A stretch of DNA of 35,332 nucleotides from Lachnospiraceae bacterium. Its GTDB lineage: Bacteria > Bacillota > Clostridia > Lachnospirales > Lachnospiraceae. Numbering within the stretch: position 1 is the stretch's first letter; each line of letters starts with the position of its first letter. A model generated the notes under the pieces. That model was not told the DNA's origin and ran no database searches. It saw nothing but the letters and a program-made list of their open reading frames with translations. The stretch is from assembly GCA_017524595.1 (NCBI GenBank), contig JAFXVI010000098.1, positions 1 through 35,332 of the forward strand, given 5' to 3'. The position numbers and the translations under genes are program-made. Of this stretch, positions 1 to 8,214 are shown one piece after another.

Positions 1-1477
1 TAAGTTCACCGACCATATGGCTTGCGTTCATGATGTATATCCTGTCGCTCATACCCAGAACCTCGGGAAGTTCCGAAGAGATCATGATAACAGACTTGCC
101 TGCAGCAACAAGATCGTTGATGATACAATAGATCTCGTACTTCGCGCCTACGTCGATACCTCTTGTAGGCTCGTCAAGAATAAGTATATCCGGATCTGCA
201 AACATCCACTTTGCAAGCAGTACCTTCTGCTGGTTACCACCTGACAGGTTGCCGACGTTCTGCTCAACCGAAGGAGTCTTGGTCTTTAACTTATCCTTGT
301 ACTCAACCGCTACCTGATATTCCTTATCCTTATCTATGATACCCCTGCTGCTTACTTCCTTAAGGTTTGCAAGAGTCGTGTTTATCTTAATGGGATTGGT
401 AAGTACCAGTCCGTTACCTTTACGATCCTCGGTAACGTATGCGATCTTGTGATCTATCGCATCCTTGATCGTATTGATATGTACTTCCTGTCCGTCTATG
501 GTCATGGTACCGGTTATATTGGTCCCGTAAGACTTACCGAAGATACTCATGGCAAGTTCGGTACGTCCGGCTCCCATAAGTCCGTAGATACCTACAACCT
601 CACCCTTACGTACATTTATGGAAACATCGTCAACGACCTTCCTTTCAACATACTGCGGATGATGTACGGTCCAGTTCTTAACCTCGAGACTGACGTTACC
701 GATCCTTACATCATGTCTCTTCGGGAAACGGTCTGTCAGTTCACGACCAACCATTCCCTTTATTATTCTATCCTCTGAAATCTCTTCCGCATGACAGTCG
801 ATTGTTTCGATGGTAGAACCGTCACGGATGACTGTGATCTTATCCGAAACATATGCAACCTCATTCAGCTTATGAGATATGATGATCGAAGTCATTCCTT
901 CCTTCTTGAATTTAAGAAGGAGATCAAGAAGTGCTCTTGAATCCTGCTCATTAAGTGATGATGTCGGCTCATCAAGTATAAGCAGCTTCGCATGCTTGGC
1001 CAGTGCCTTTGCTATCTCGACCATCTGCTGCTTACCTGTACCGATATCCTTAACAAGTGTCCTCGAACTGTCATCAAGACCAACCATCTTAAGATATTTG
1101 TCGGCTTCACCGTAAGTCTCGTTCCAGTCGATGGAAGCTCCGCTCTTGCCGCGCTCATTTCCAAGGTACATATTCTCACCTATGGTCATGTACGGTATAA
1201 GAGCAAGTTCCTGATGGATGATAACGATCCCGCGGGATTCCGAATCCTTGATCTTGTTGAACTTGCACACCTCTCCTTTGTAGACAATGTCGCCTTCGTA
1301 TGTTCCGTAAGGATAGATACCCGAAAGAACATTCATAAGTGTGGACTTACCGGCACCGTTCTCACCAACGAGAGCGTGGATCTCGCCTTCTTCCACTTCG
1401 AGATTAACATTGTCAAGAGCTTTTACACCCGGAAAGGTTTTGGTAATGTTTTTCATTTCCAGTATTAGATTTGCCAA
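1..1477 (-). CDS. mmsA: CUT2 monosaccharide ABC transporter ATP-binding protein (MmsA/XylG type), 3' end outside window
   Basis: This is the duplicated ATPase subunit that powers monosaccharide import at the cytoplasmic face of the membrane. I chose a TTG start at 1477 because GGGAGGG lies 7 bases upstream (1485-1491) and the resulting N-terminus, [20 protein letters not shown], is the usual one for the family; the first ATG is only at 1456. Walker [10 protein letters not shown] sits at residues 38-46, followed by a signature and Walker B ([11 protein letters not shown]). The second half has the degenerate P-loop [10 protein letters not shown], then LSGGNQQK and [11 protein letters not shown], the CUT2 pattern. 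The 492 codons present leave about 20 residues beyond position 1. It is downstream of the ChvE-like binding protein, and the permease gene is expected next, outside the window. Sugar specificity cannot be read from the ATPase; xylose or several monosaccharides is inferred from context. Confidence 0.93.
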   Translation of the reverse strand, partial: MANLILEMKNITKTFPGVKALDNVNLEVEEGEIHALVGENGAGKSTLMNVLSGIYPYGTYEGDIVYKGEVCKFNKIKDSESRGIVIIHQELALIPYMTIGENMYLGNERGKSGASIDWNETYGEADKYLKMVGLDDSSRTLVKDIGTGKQQMVEIAKALAKHAKLLILDEPTSSLNEQDSRALLDLLLKFKKEGMTSIIISHKLNEVAYVSDKITVIRDGSTIETIDCHAEEISEDRIIKGMVGRELTDRFPKRHDVRIGNVSLEVKNWTVHHPQYVERKVVDDVSINVRKGEVVGIYGLMGAGRTELAMSIFGKSYGTNITGTMTIDGQEVHINTIKDAIDHKIAYVTEDRKGNGLVLTNPIKINTTLANLKEVSSRGIIDKDKEYQVAVEYKDKLKTKTPSVEQNVGNLSGGNQQKVLLAKWMFADPDILILDEPTRGIDVGAKYEIYCIINDLVAAGKSVIMISSELPEVLGMSDRIYIMNASHMVGEL

Positions 1478-1527
1478 AGTCGTTCCCTCCCAATGTTATT
1501 TTATGTAAGATTATGATCTATACTTAC

Positions 1528-1561
1528 ACATACAGGCGGGTTTTTGTGCCCGCCTGTATGT
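1528..1561 (-). repeat. Intercistronic stem-loop between binding protein and ATPase genes
   Basis: A perfect 13-base inverted repeat (arms 1528-1540 and 1549-1561, ACATACAGGCGGG and its complement) encloses an 8-base loop. Reading the minus strand there is no run of T after the stem, so it is not a standard intrinsic terminator. Such hairpins just behind a solute-binding-protein gene usually stabilise the upstream mRNA and lower downstream expression, which would give more binding protein than ATPase. That role is inferred. Confidence 0.7.
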
Positions 1562-1588
1562 TAAGTTCAAGATTCTGTTATCCTTAAA

Positions 1589-2764
1589 TTACTTAAGGTC
1601 ATCCTCTGTGTAGTAACCAGAGTCGATAAGGAGCTCTTTGTAGTTGTTGATATCAGCAAATACGGGCTCGCAAAGGTATGAAGGTATAACGCCTGTACCA
1701 TTGTCATAAGTCTTGGTATCGTTAACATCAACTGTCTCGCCTGAAAGGATCTGTCCAACCATCTTAACAACCTGAGATGCAAGAGTACGTGTATCCTTGA
1801 AGATTGACATTGACTGCTTGCCTGCGATCATGTTCTGTACAGATACAACGTCACAGTCCTGACCGGTGATGATAGGCCACTCGCCATTGTAGTTAGCATC
1901 AAGAGCTGCAACTACACCCTGTGCTGTAGAGTCGTTTGAGCAAAGCCATGCGTCGATATTTGATCCATCAGCGTAGGTTGAAGAAACGATGTTCTCAGCC
2001 CTGCTCTGTGCGTTCTCTGATGACCAGCTTGCTGTAGCAACTGTATCGAAGTCGATCTGGCCTGACTTAACAACGAGCTTACCCTCGTCGATGTAAGGCT
2101 GAAGAACGTCGATAGCGCCCTGATAGAAGTACCTTGCGTTGTTGTCGCCGGGATCACCGGTGGTAATCTCAAGATTGAAAGGACCTGCTTCAGTATCAAG
2201 CTTTAACTGATCCCTGATGTACTCGCCCTGCTTTGTACCTACCATGTAGTTATCGAATGTAGCATAGTATGAAACTGCATCCGTGTTCATGATAAGACGG
2301 TCATAAGCGATAACGGGGATGTTCTTTTCCTTAGCTGTTGCAAGAACTGTTCCAAGTGAATCACCTTCGATAGAAGCTATAACCAGAACTCCACATCCGT
2401 TGTTGATCATGTTCTCGATCTGAGAAACCTGAGTCTGAACGTCGTTGGAAGCGTACTGAAGGTCAACCTCGTAACCTGCTGCCTTAAGCTGCTCTTCCAT
2501 GTTAGAACCGTCCTGATTCCATCTCTGAAGATCCTTGGTAGGCATTGCAACACCAACCTTCATTCCACCAGCCGGAGCTGCAGGAGCTTCCTCTGCTGTC
2601 TCCTCTGCTGCAGGAGCTGCTTCCTCTGTTGCTGCAGGAGCTGCTTCCTCTGTTGCTGCAGGAGCTGCAGGAGCTTCTGTAGTTGCTGCTGTTCCGCCAC
2701 AGCCTGCAAGTAATGTAGCTACCATTGCTACGCTAAGAACTGCACCAAGTAATTTCTTCTTCAT
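1589..2764 (-). CDS. chvE: ChvE-like multiple-monosaccharide solute-binding lipoprotein
   Basis: This extracytoplasmic receptor would deliver a monosaccharide to the CUT2 importer encoded downstream. The 391-residue product begins with a lipoprotein signal (MKKKLLGAVL..., lipobox LLAGC, acylated Cys22). An Ala/Pro/Glu/Thr-rich tether follows at about residues 25-67, and then a type 1 periplasmic-binding fold starting MKVGVAMPTKDLQRWNQDG. The SQIENMINNGCGVLVI and AYDRLI stretches and the late GQDCD segment are typical of the ChvE/XylF group. A good Shine-Dalgarno (GGGAGGAAATC) precedes the ATG. The gene has its own probable promoter in the 200-base gap upstream, with direct repeats that could bind the YesN regulator. 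It belongs with mmsA and, presumably, mmsB. Family assignment is firm; xylose as ligand is inference from the neighbouring XylF-like gene and regulators. Confidence 0.93.
   Translation of the reverse strand: MKKKLLGAVLSVAMVATLLAGCGGTAATTEAPAAPAATEEAAPAATEEAAPAAEETAEEAPAAPAGGMKVGVAMPTKDLQRWNQDGSNMEEQLKAAGYEVDLQYASNDVQTQVSQIENMINNGCGVLVIASIEGDSLGTVLATAKEKNIPVIAYDRLIMNTDAVSYYATFDNYMVGTKQGEYIRDQLKLDTEAGPFNLEITTGDPGDNNARYFYQGAIDVLQPYIDEGKLVVKSGQIDFDTVATASWSSENAQSRAENIVSSTYADGSNIDAWLCSNDSTAQGVVAALDANYNGEWPIITGQDCDVVSVQNMIAGKQSMSIFKDTRTLASQVVKMVGQILSGETVDVNDTKTYDNGTGVIPSYLCEPVFADINNYKELLIDSGYYTEDDLK
2612..2659. repeat. Tandem 24-base repeat coding the lipoprotein tether
   Basis: Two identical 24-base units (2612-2635 and 2636-2659, each starting AGGAGCTGCTTCC on the plus strand) lie head to tail inside the ChvE-like gene, with a partial third unit after them. 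They encode the Ala/Pro/Thr/Glu-rich spacer between lipid anchor and sugar-binding domain. A multiple of three keeps the frame, so tether length can change by slippage. Confidence 0.75.
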
Positions 2765-2830
2765 TCTTGATTTCCTCCCTTATGAAATTGTCATGCGGTC
2801 TGAATATCAAACCGCTACTTGTTACAGTCC

Positions 2831-2858
2831 ATACTATATCACCAAATCCATAGTACAA
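2831..2858 (-). promoter_or_regulatory. Possible promoter of the ChvE-like gene
   Basis: On the minus strand TTGTAC (2853-2858) and TAGTAT (2831-2836) are separated by 16 bases, a sub-optimal sigma-A spacing, about 70 bases before the ATG at 2764. A weak core promoter would fit an activated gene. This is a pattern match only. Confidence 0.35.
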
Positions 2859-2882
2859 AATTGTTAACTGCTTAATTTTCTT

Positions 2883-2939
2883 GTTCACAATTCGTTCACT
2901 TTTGGATCGTTCTAGCATTTTCTTGTCAAGGCTCTAGCA
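2883..2939 (-). promoter_or_regulatory. Direct repeats upstream of the importer promoter, candidate YesN binding site
   Basis: In the plus-strand text GTTCAC occurs at 2883-2888 and 2894-2899, exactly 11 bases apart. TCTAGCA occurs at 2911-2917 and 2933-2939, exactly 22 bases apart. Same-face direct repeats about one or two helical turns apart are what AraC-type regulators bind, and they lie just upstream of the suggested -35. The neighbouring gene at 4042 encodes an AraC-type response regulator. The 201-base gap 2765-2965 contains nothing else I recognise. Binding is inferred. Confidence 0.45.
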
Positions 2940-2965
2940 CAGGTTAAAAATATGCTATTATTACG

Positions 2966-4045
2966 TCACTTAGCAACGTTTATGTAGATATCCTCTTTAA
3001 GATGATATCCGCCGTCTATTATGGTTTCGTCCATATTGTCCTTATTTACTGCTATAGGTTCAAGCTTTATATACGGTACATCATAGGTTCCGTCATTATA
3101 GCGGGTCGCCGTCTTTATCTCTTCACCCTTTGCAAGATTGACCGCATATTCGGCAGCCTTTTTTGCGAGATTTTCCACAGGCTTATAGACTGTCATTTCC
3201 TGAGTTCCTTCGACTATCCTCTGGCACGCATCCAGATCCGCATCCTGACCTACGACTACTACCTTTCCGGCAAGCCTCATTTCCGAGAGCGCCCTTATCA
3301 CTACCCCTGCCAACGCATCGTTACCGCACATTATGGCGTCCGCCTTTCTCACCAGGTCTTCATTTTCATTAACATAGTCATAGGCTATCTCAGACCTCCA
3401 GCCTTCACAATGGCATTCACCGATTATCTGGGCTGCATTCTTCCTTGACTGATAATCAAATCCCTGCGCCACCTGTACAACATTGTTATCAGACTCGGGA
3501 CCGCAGATCTTGATCACCTTTTTATTCTTTCCCAGCTTGTCATATATCGCCTGCCCCATCAGGTCTCCGACTTTCTCGTTATCAAATGATATATACATAT
3601 CCACGTTTGAGTCTTTTATCAGCCTGTCATAGCACATGACAGGTATCCCTTCCTTCCTGGCCTTGGCAACCACATCCTTAAGAGCTTCCGCATCTATTGC
3701 GACAACCACTATCGCATCCACTCCCTTATTTATAAAATACTGTATCTGCGATATCTGCTCATCTATCTCACCGTTTGCGGACTGAACATTCACATCGGCG
3801 CCAAGCTCCCTTGCCGTTGCGACAAAGACATCCCGGTCTCTCTGCCACCGCTCAATGACAAAAGAGTCAAAACTCATGCCTATCTGTATCCTGTCATTTG
3901 TCCTGCCCGTTGTCATGTTCCCGTCATTTTCATCCGAACCGCATCCTGCAAGGGATACTGCAAGCAAAATCAGGCACATTACTATGCATATATTTTTTGT
4001 ACTGTTCTTAAATCTCATTCCTTTATCCATATCCTTGTAGCTCAC
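2966..4045 (-). CDS. XylF-like D-xylose-binding lipoprotein
   Basis: A 359-residue extracytoplasmic binding protein of the XylF family. It has a signal peptide with lipobox (SLAGC, Cys35) and then a type 1 binding fold with the XylF hallmarks ERWQRDRDVF, VQSANGEIDEQISQIQYFI and CYDRLI. I chose the GTG at 4045: AAGGAG lies 5 bases upstream, and the GTG overlaps the TGA of the response-regulator gene (GTGA, 4 bases), implying translational coupling. In-frame ATGs at codons 6 and 10 are alternatives. Its place behind lytS/yesN and before a second binding protein is unusual: either it feeds the same CUT2 importer with another ligand range, or it serves signalling. Xylose as ligand is inferred from family resemblance. 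Confidence 0.88.
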   Translation of the reverse strand: MSYKDMDKGMRFKNSTKNICIVMCLILLAVSLAGCGSDENDGNMTTGRTNDRIQIGMSFDSFVIERWQRDRDVFVATARELGADVNVQSANGEIDEQISQIQYFINKGVDAIVVVAIDAEALKDVVAKARKEGIPVMCYDRLIKDSNVDMYISFDNEKVGDLMGQAIYDKLGKNKKVIKICGPESDNNVVQVAQGFDYQSRKNAAQIIGECHCEGWRSEIAYDYVNENEDLVRKADAIMCGNDALAGVVIRALSEMRLAGKVVVVGQDADLDACQRIVEGTQEMTVYKPVENLAKKAAEYAVNLAKGEEIKTATRYNDGTYDVPYIKLEPIAVNKDNMDETIIDGGYHLKEDIYINVAK

Positions 4046-5634
4046 TGCTTCTCCTTAAACTCCGTCGGCGTTACTCCGACATTCTTTTTAAATATCCTGC
4101 TGAAATAATTGGGATCCGAATATCCGACCTCGGTACATATCTCCTTCATTGACATATCAGTCCCGCTTATCAGTTGTTTTGCCTTGTTTATCCTTATCGA
4201 TGTAAGGTACTCAATGAAGTTCTCGCCTGTTTCTTCCTTAAACAGCTTGCTGAAATAATAAGGGCTTATATCAACTTCCCGCGATACTTCATCCAACGAA
4301 ATATCCTTATTATAACGCTCTGCTATATATGCCCTTGCTCGTTCCACGCTTGATGATGACTGTTTTTCCTTACTCTGGACAACATCCTTGCAGGCAGCGC
4401 TGATCTTGCTCAAGAACCACTGCTGGATCTCATCCATCGTATTTATGGCAAGCAAAGACGGAAGATAATCCTGTCTTGAAAGAAAATGGTATTCCATTCC
4501 GTTCTCCTCTATCGCAAGATGTTCCGCCCATAATACGAATTCCAGTACCTTGAGCTTGATATCGTAAATATGATCTCCGTAATTCTCTCTCATCCAGTCA
4601 AAGAAACGGTTGGCCGCAATAAGTGCTTCGTTCTCGTTGCCCTTCTCTGTCATGTCAAACAGGCGGCGTTCTTCATCTATCGGGTAATTAGCCTCGTAGC
4701 TTACCATGATAGGAAGGTCGGCCACATGTGCAACTGTACCGTCGCTCTTTCTTAATGCACGCTGCCCCTCCTGATAGGAACGTGCACATTCCTCCAGCCG
4801 GACTACAGACCCTATGCCCGCGCGGAACCTTACATCCACATACTGTTTCAGTTTGCGGATCATAGTCCTGGTCTTTTCGATTATCTCGATACGTTCCGTG
4901 TATTCTAAATGGTCGTTCCCGTAAGGAACATAGATTATCACACGATTTGCCATCATCGAGCCTATTATGCATTCATAGAAGCCCTTGACCACTTCCCTTA
5001 TTTCCCTATAATATGACTGCATCTTTATCCCGGTGCCAACGGCATTGGTCAGATGGTTATCGGCCTGATTGTCACCCCACTCAAGTACTATAACGAAGCC
5101 GTAATCCTTATCTATCGACAGCAGGCTCCTGAAATTGTCGATCTCCTTATCGTAATCATCCTGGAACAGTGCTGTATAGATCATGTTGTTCTCTATGATC
5201 GGAATGACAGTTTCAAGTTTCTCTTTGATGAGGAGATCCTGGCTACGTCTGTCCTTTTCATCATCTATCATACGCATCGCTCGCTTTAACACTTCCACGA
5301 TGCGCGCCTGATCCACCGGTTTATTAAGGTAATCAAGCACTCCTAAATTGATCGCTTCCCTTGCATAGTCGAACTTGTCATATGCGGACATGACAATAAA
5401 GATCGTGGAGCCGTTCATTCCACGGATCTCCTTCATCGCCTCGATACCGTTGATACCGGGCATCTGTATGTCCATAAATGCGATATCCGGCCTGAAGCTC
5501 TCAGCGAGTTCGATCACCTTCCTGCCCGTCTTGGCCGACTCTATCTGGCAGATCTCCGGGAAATTCTTCTCGATTATGAATTTCAGCGAATCGATGACGA
5601 TGCCCTCATCATCCGCAAGCATTATCTTATACAT
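4042..5634 (-). CDS. YesN-type AraC-family response regulator
   Basis: A cytoplasmic DNA-binding regulator of 530 residues. The N-terminal receiver domain (about 1-120) has the acidic pair DD at 8-9 and phospho-acceptor Asp55 in AFMDIQMPG, plus the conserved Lys in YLNKPVD. A long middle segment of unknown fold follows. The C-terminus (about 430-530) carries two AraC helix-turn-helices, including ISPYYFSKLFKEETGENF and EICTEVGYSDPNYFSRIFKK. The gene starts 20 bases after the LytS gene and overlaps the XylF-like gene by four bases. The gene order anchored binding protein-LytS-YesN matches known clostridial xylose sensing, where YesN activates the importer genes. The likely target site is the direct-repeat region at 2883-2939. 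Confidence 0.94.
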   Translation of the reverse strand: MYKIMLADDEGIVIDSLKFIIEKNFPEICQIESAKTGRKVIELAESFRPDIAFMDIQMPGINGIEAMKEIRGMNGSTIFIVMSAYDKFDYAREAINLGVLDYLNKPVDQARIVEVLKRAMRMIDDEKDRRSQDLLIKEKLETVIPIIENNMIYTALFQDDYDKEIDNFRSLLSIDKDYGFVIVLEWGDNQADNHLTNAVGTGIKMQSYYREIREVVKGFYECIIGSMMANRVIIYVPYGNDHLEYTERIEIIEKTRTMIRKLKQYVDVRFRAGIGSVVRLEECARSYQEGQRALRKSDGTVAHVADLPIMVSYEANYPIDEERRLFDMTEKGNENEALIAANRFFDWMRENYGDHIYDIKLKVLEFVLWAEHLAIEENGMEYHFLSRQDYLPSLLAINTMDEIQQWFLSKISAACKDVVQSKEKQSSSSVERARAYIAERYNKDISLDEVSREVDISPYYFSKLFKEETGENFIEYLTSIRINKAKQLISGTDMSMKEICTEVGYSDPNYFSRIFKKNVGVTPTEFKEKQ

Positions 5635-5654
5635 TGTTTCCAGCCTTTCTTACA

Positions 5655-7133
5655 TTAATCAACCGGGATCCGTATTATAACTTCCGTTCCCTTATTCTCA
5701 CCTTCTGAATAAATATTGAAGATATTATCCACATTAAAGTGCAGATCCAGCCTTGCGATAACGTTATTAAGCCCGATCCCGTTGCTGTCACCCGTTGGTT
5801 CCGACTGGACCAGCTCATCCGACAGTATCCTGTCTATCATATCCTGATCCATTCCGATGCCGTTATCCTTAACTGAAATGCACACCCTGTCTTCTTCCCT
5901 GTACACCGAAAGCGTGATCAATCCCTCCCAGTCTATATTCCTGATGCCGTAATTGACTGCATTTTCAACCAGGGGCTGAAGGGTCATGCTTGGGATCTCC
6001 GTGTCGATAAGCGTATCATCAATGTTCTTTTCAAAATGTATTTCCCCGGAGAATCTTACATTTAAAATATAGACATAATTATCTACAAGTTCGATCTCAT
6101 CCGCAATAGTCGTAAGCTCATTGTCTTTCTTTATATTATATCTGAAAAAATCAGCCATCTTACGGATATAGGTATTAGTCCTGTCCGCACCCTCAAGCAT
6201 CGCAAGCTGGGCTCCGGCATTAAGTGTATTGAACAGAAAATGCGGATTGATCTGCGCCTGGAGATACTTAAGCTGGGCTTCCTTAAGAGCCGCATTCATA
6301 CGAAGGTCTTTCTCCTTCATCGCACTTTCCTTCTCCATATTCTCCTTGACCTGTTCGATATAATCACGCAGGCTTAAGAGCATCTGGTTGAAGGCCCTGG
6401 TAACTACGCCTATCTCATCTTCCGATTCAACAGTAAGAAGTTCTCCCTCGATCTTGCCCTCCGATACCTCATTGGCACGTCCCGCAAGAAGGCTTAGAGG
6501 ACCCGTTATGGATCTTGTTGTCAGTATAATGACCAGTATGTTGCATATCGCAACCAGCACCAGAATGGTAAGGCAGAAAAACTCCGAATACTTAAGTGAT
6601 TTTAAAAGCCCTGCATAGTTGGATGAACTGTATCTGAACTGTTCATTATTCAGGCTGTAGATGCTGGTCTTAAGATAATTGTAGATATGAGTACTCTCAT
6701 TATAGAGGTCGGCGTACTTGGATACATTTCGTCCGCGCTTGGCATTTACTGCTTCTCCCGCTCTTTCAAGATAGGTGTCCGATAGTCCCTTTATCGATTT
6801 TTCCATGTACTTAAGCTCACTGCTGCCGGTAGTTATTGTAAGGGCGTCAAGCAGATCCCTGTATTCCTGCTCATGCTTGTAATAATCCTCCAGTGACTCG
6901 GTACTCTTCGTCTTAAGATACTGGGTCATATTATCATGCAGATCCGTAAGCTTATCAGTCAGTTCATTAAGGCTGACATTGCTTGAATACAGCTCTTCTA
7001 TACGGCCTATCATCTGATTGATATTTACATAAACGTAAACATTAACCACAAAAATAAGCGCAGTAGTGAGCAGGAACAGTATTGTTAGACGTGTTTGAAT
7101 AGACAGATTGGAAAAGCGGTTTTTATTTTTCAT
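5655..7133 (-). CDS. LytS/YesM-type sensor histidine kinase
   Basis: A membrane kinase of 492 residues from the ATG at 7133 (MKNKNRFSNL). An in-frame ATG at 7166 would add 11 residues and lengthen the overlap with the upstream gene from 11 to 44 bases; neither start has a clear ribosome site, and I prefer 7133 because the basic start leads straight into the first membrane helix. TM1 is about residues 16-37, an extracytoplasmic helical segment follows to about 185, TM2 is 186-205, HAMP about 206-258. The His_kinase domain (PF06580 type) has the acceptor His298 in AQINPHFLFNTLN. The ATPase domain has the N box (LVENAVNYG) and G boxes (DNGIGMD, NGIGLNNV). It probably receives its signal through the adjacent anchored binding protein and phosphorylates the YesN-type regulator. 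Confidence 0.93.
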   Translation of the reverse strand: MKNKNRFSNLSIQTRLTILFLLTTALIFVVNVYVYVNINQMIGRIEELYSSNVSLNELTDKLTDLHDNMTQYLKTKSTESLEDYYKHEQEYRDLLDALTITTGSSELKYMEKSIKGLSDTYLERAGEAVNAKRGRNVSKYADLYNESTHIYNYLKTSIYSLNNEQFRYSSSNYAGLLKSLKYSEFFCLTILVLVAICNILVIILTTRSITGPLSLLAGRANEVSEGKIEGELLTVESEDEIGVVTRAFNQMLLSLRDYIEQVKENMEKESAMKEKDLRMNAALKEAQLKYLQAQINPHFLFNTLNAGAQLAMLEGADRTNTYIRKMADFFRYNIKKDNELTTIADEIELVDNYVYILNVRFSGEIHFEKNIDDTLIDTEIPSMTLQPLVENAVNYGIRNIDWEGLITLSVYREEDRVCISVKDNGIGMDQDMIDRILSDELVQSEPTGDSNGIGLNNVIARLDLHFNVDNIFNIYSEGENKGTEVIIRIPVD

Positions 7134-8187
7134 CTTCGGCCCCGCTTTCCAGATAATCCTTGACATTATCCTTGTTTATGATCCTGTAGTCCACACCATA
7201 GTAATCGCTGACACGCCTGTAATCCATATATTCATTAAGCGCATCCACACAGTCACGTCCCAGCTGCTGCGTATCGACAGTGATCGAGGCATATATTACA
7301 TTCTTATCTATGGCACGCAGAATGGTATCCGAATCGTAATAACCGAGTATCACGGATTCGCCTACCCTGTTCTGCTCAACTATGGTCTGATATACACTGA
7401 CAGTATTTATCTCATTAAGGCATACGATGATATCGGGAAGCACAGGCCTGCCAAATACATCGCGGATCGATTCTTCGGCAGTGAACTCACCGCTGTTATC
7501 TATCTCAACAGTATTAAGGGTTATTTCGGGATATGAATCAGGTTTCTTCTGAAGTGTTTCCTTAATGGCTGTTAGTACGGTATTCTGCGTTGTATCTTCC
7601 ATATTTACATCGGTAAGTACCAAAACGCTTAATGCCTTGCCACTGCCGCCGGGTTTCTTATCCTCCGCTGACCTGGCCGCCTTCATGATCAGCCTGCCGT
7701 ATTCGGTCCCGAGGTTATAGTTACTGACGCCCACGTAACTTTTTCTCGCACTTCCGGGTGCATCTGCCATTACAGTAACCACCGGGATCCCGGCCGCCAC
7801 TGCCCTGTTTATGAGTACGATGGATTCTACAGAATCATCAGCCTCATATATAATGCCGTCAACCTTGGATGCTATCGCCATTTCCATAAGCTCATTCCTG
7901 GTATAGACATCCGCAAGATTATCACCCATCTTGTTTACGTATACATTGGTCTGCTCGCCCTCATTCTGCATGCTGCCAAAAGCCGCAGACCAGAACGTAT
8001 CCGCATTGTCCCTTACGACAAGCGCATAATACCGTGCGTATTTTCTGTATTCCTCATTATACAGTTCCGCATCTTTTTTGATATATATCCTGAAATATAT
8101 CATGCTGCCAACAGTAATGAGGCTTGATATGGATACCATGACAATGAGCAGGATAGTAGCGATTGTATATTTTTTTTCTTTCTTCAT
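7123..8187 (-). CDS. Membrane-anchored periplasmic-binding-protein sensor (XylFII-like)
   Basis: A 354-residue protein with an uncleaved N-terminal membrane segment (about 9-32, IATILLIVMVSISSLITVGS) and no lipobox, followed by an RbsB/LacI-type sugar-binding fold (VDGIIYEADDS, AAGIPVVTVMADAPGS, VGVSNYNLGTEYG, ILGYYDSDTI). Transport binding proteins are released or lipid-anchored, so a permanent transmembrane anchor next to a LytS kinase suggests a co-receptor. In the clostridial XylFII-LytS complex an anchored binding protein passes D-xylose occupancy to the kinase; this gene has the same position and design. It overlaps the kinase gene. The gap to ftsH upstream is only 27 bases, so some transcription may come from the ftsH promoter. 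The ligand is not proven; the fold and the anchor are seen directly. Confidence 0.85.
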   Translation of the reverse strand: MKKEKKYTIATILLIVMVSISSLITVGSMIYFRIYIKKDAELYNEEYRKYARYYALVVRDNADTFWSAAFGSMQNEGEQTNVYVNKMGDNLADVYTRNELMEMAIASKVDGIIYEADDSVESIVLINRAVAAGIPVVTVMADAPGSARKSYVGVSNYNLGTEYGRLIMKAARSAEDKKPGGSGKALSVLVLTDVNMEDTTQNTVLTAIKETLQKKPDSYPEITLNTVEIDNSGEFTAEESIRDVFGRPVLPDIIVCLNEINTVSVYQTIVEQNRVGESVILGYYDSDTILRAIDKNVIYASITVDTQQLGRDCVDALNEYMDYRRVSDYYGVDYRIINKDNVKDYLESGAEDEK

Positions 8188-8214
8188 CAGATCTTTATGC
8201 TTATGCCGAAAGGA

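Noticed and set aside
2535-2867. Open frame on the plus strand across the lipoprotein signal region
   Set aside because: It is an antisense shadow created by the alanine-rich repeat of the ChvE-like gene, with no ribosome site.
8188-8214. FtsH as a functional member of the sugar-sensing operon
   Set aside because: The 27-base gap allows read-through, but FtsH is a housekeeping protease with its own strong promoter; adjacency alone does not show a shared role.
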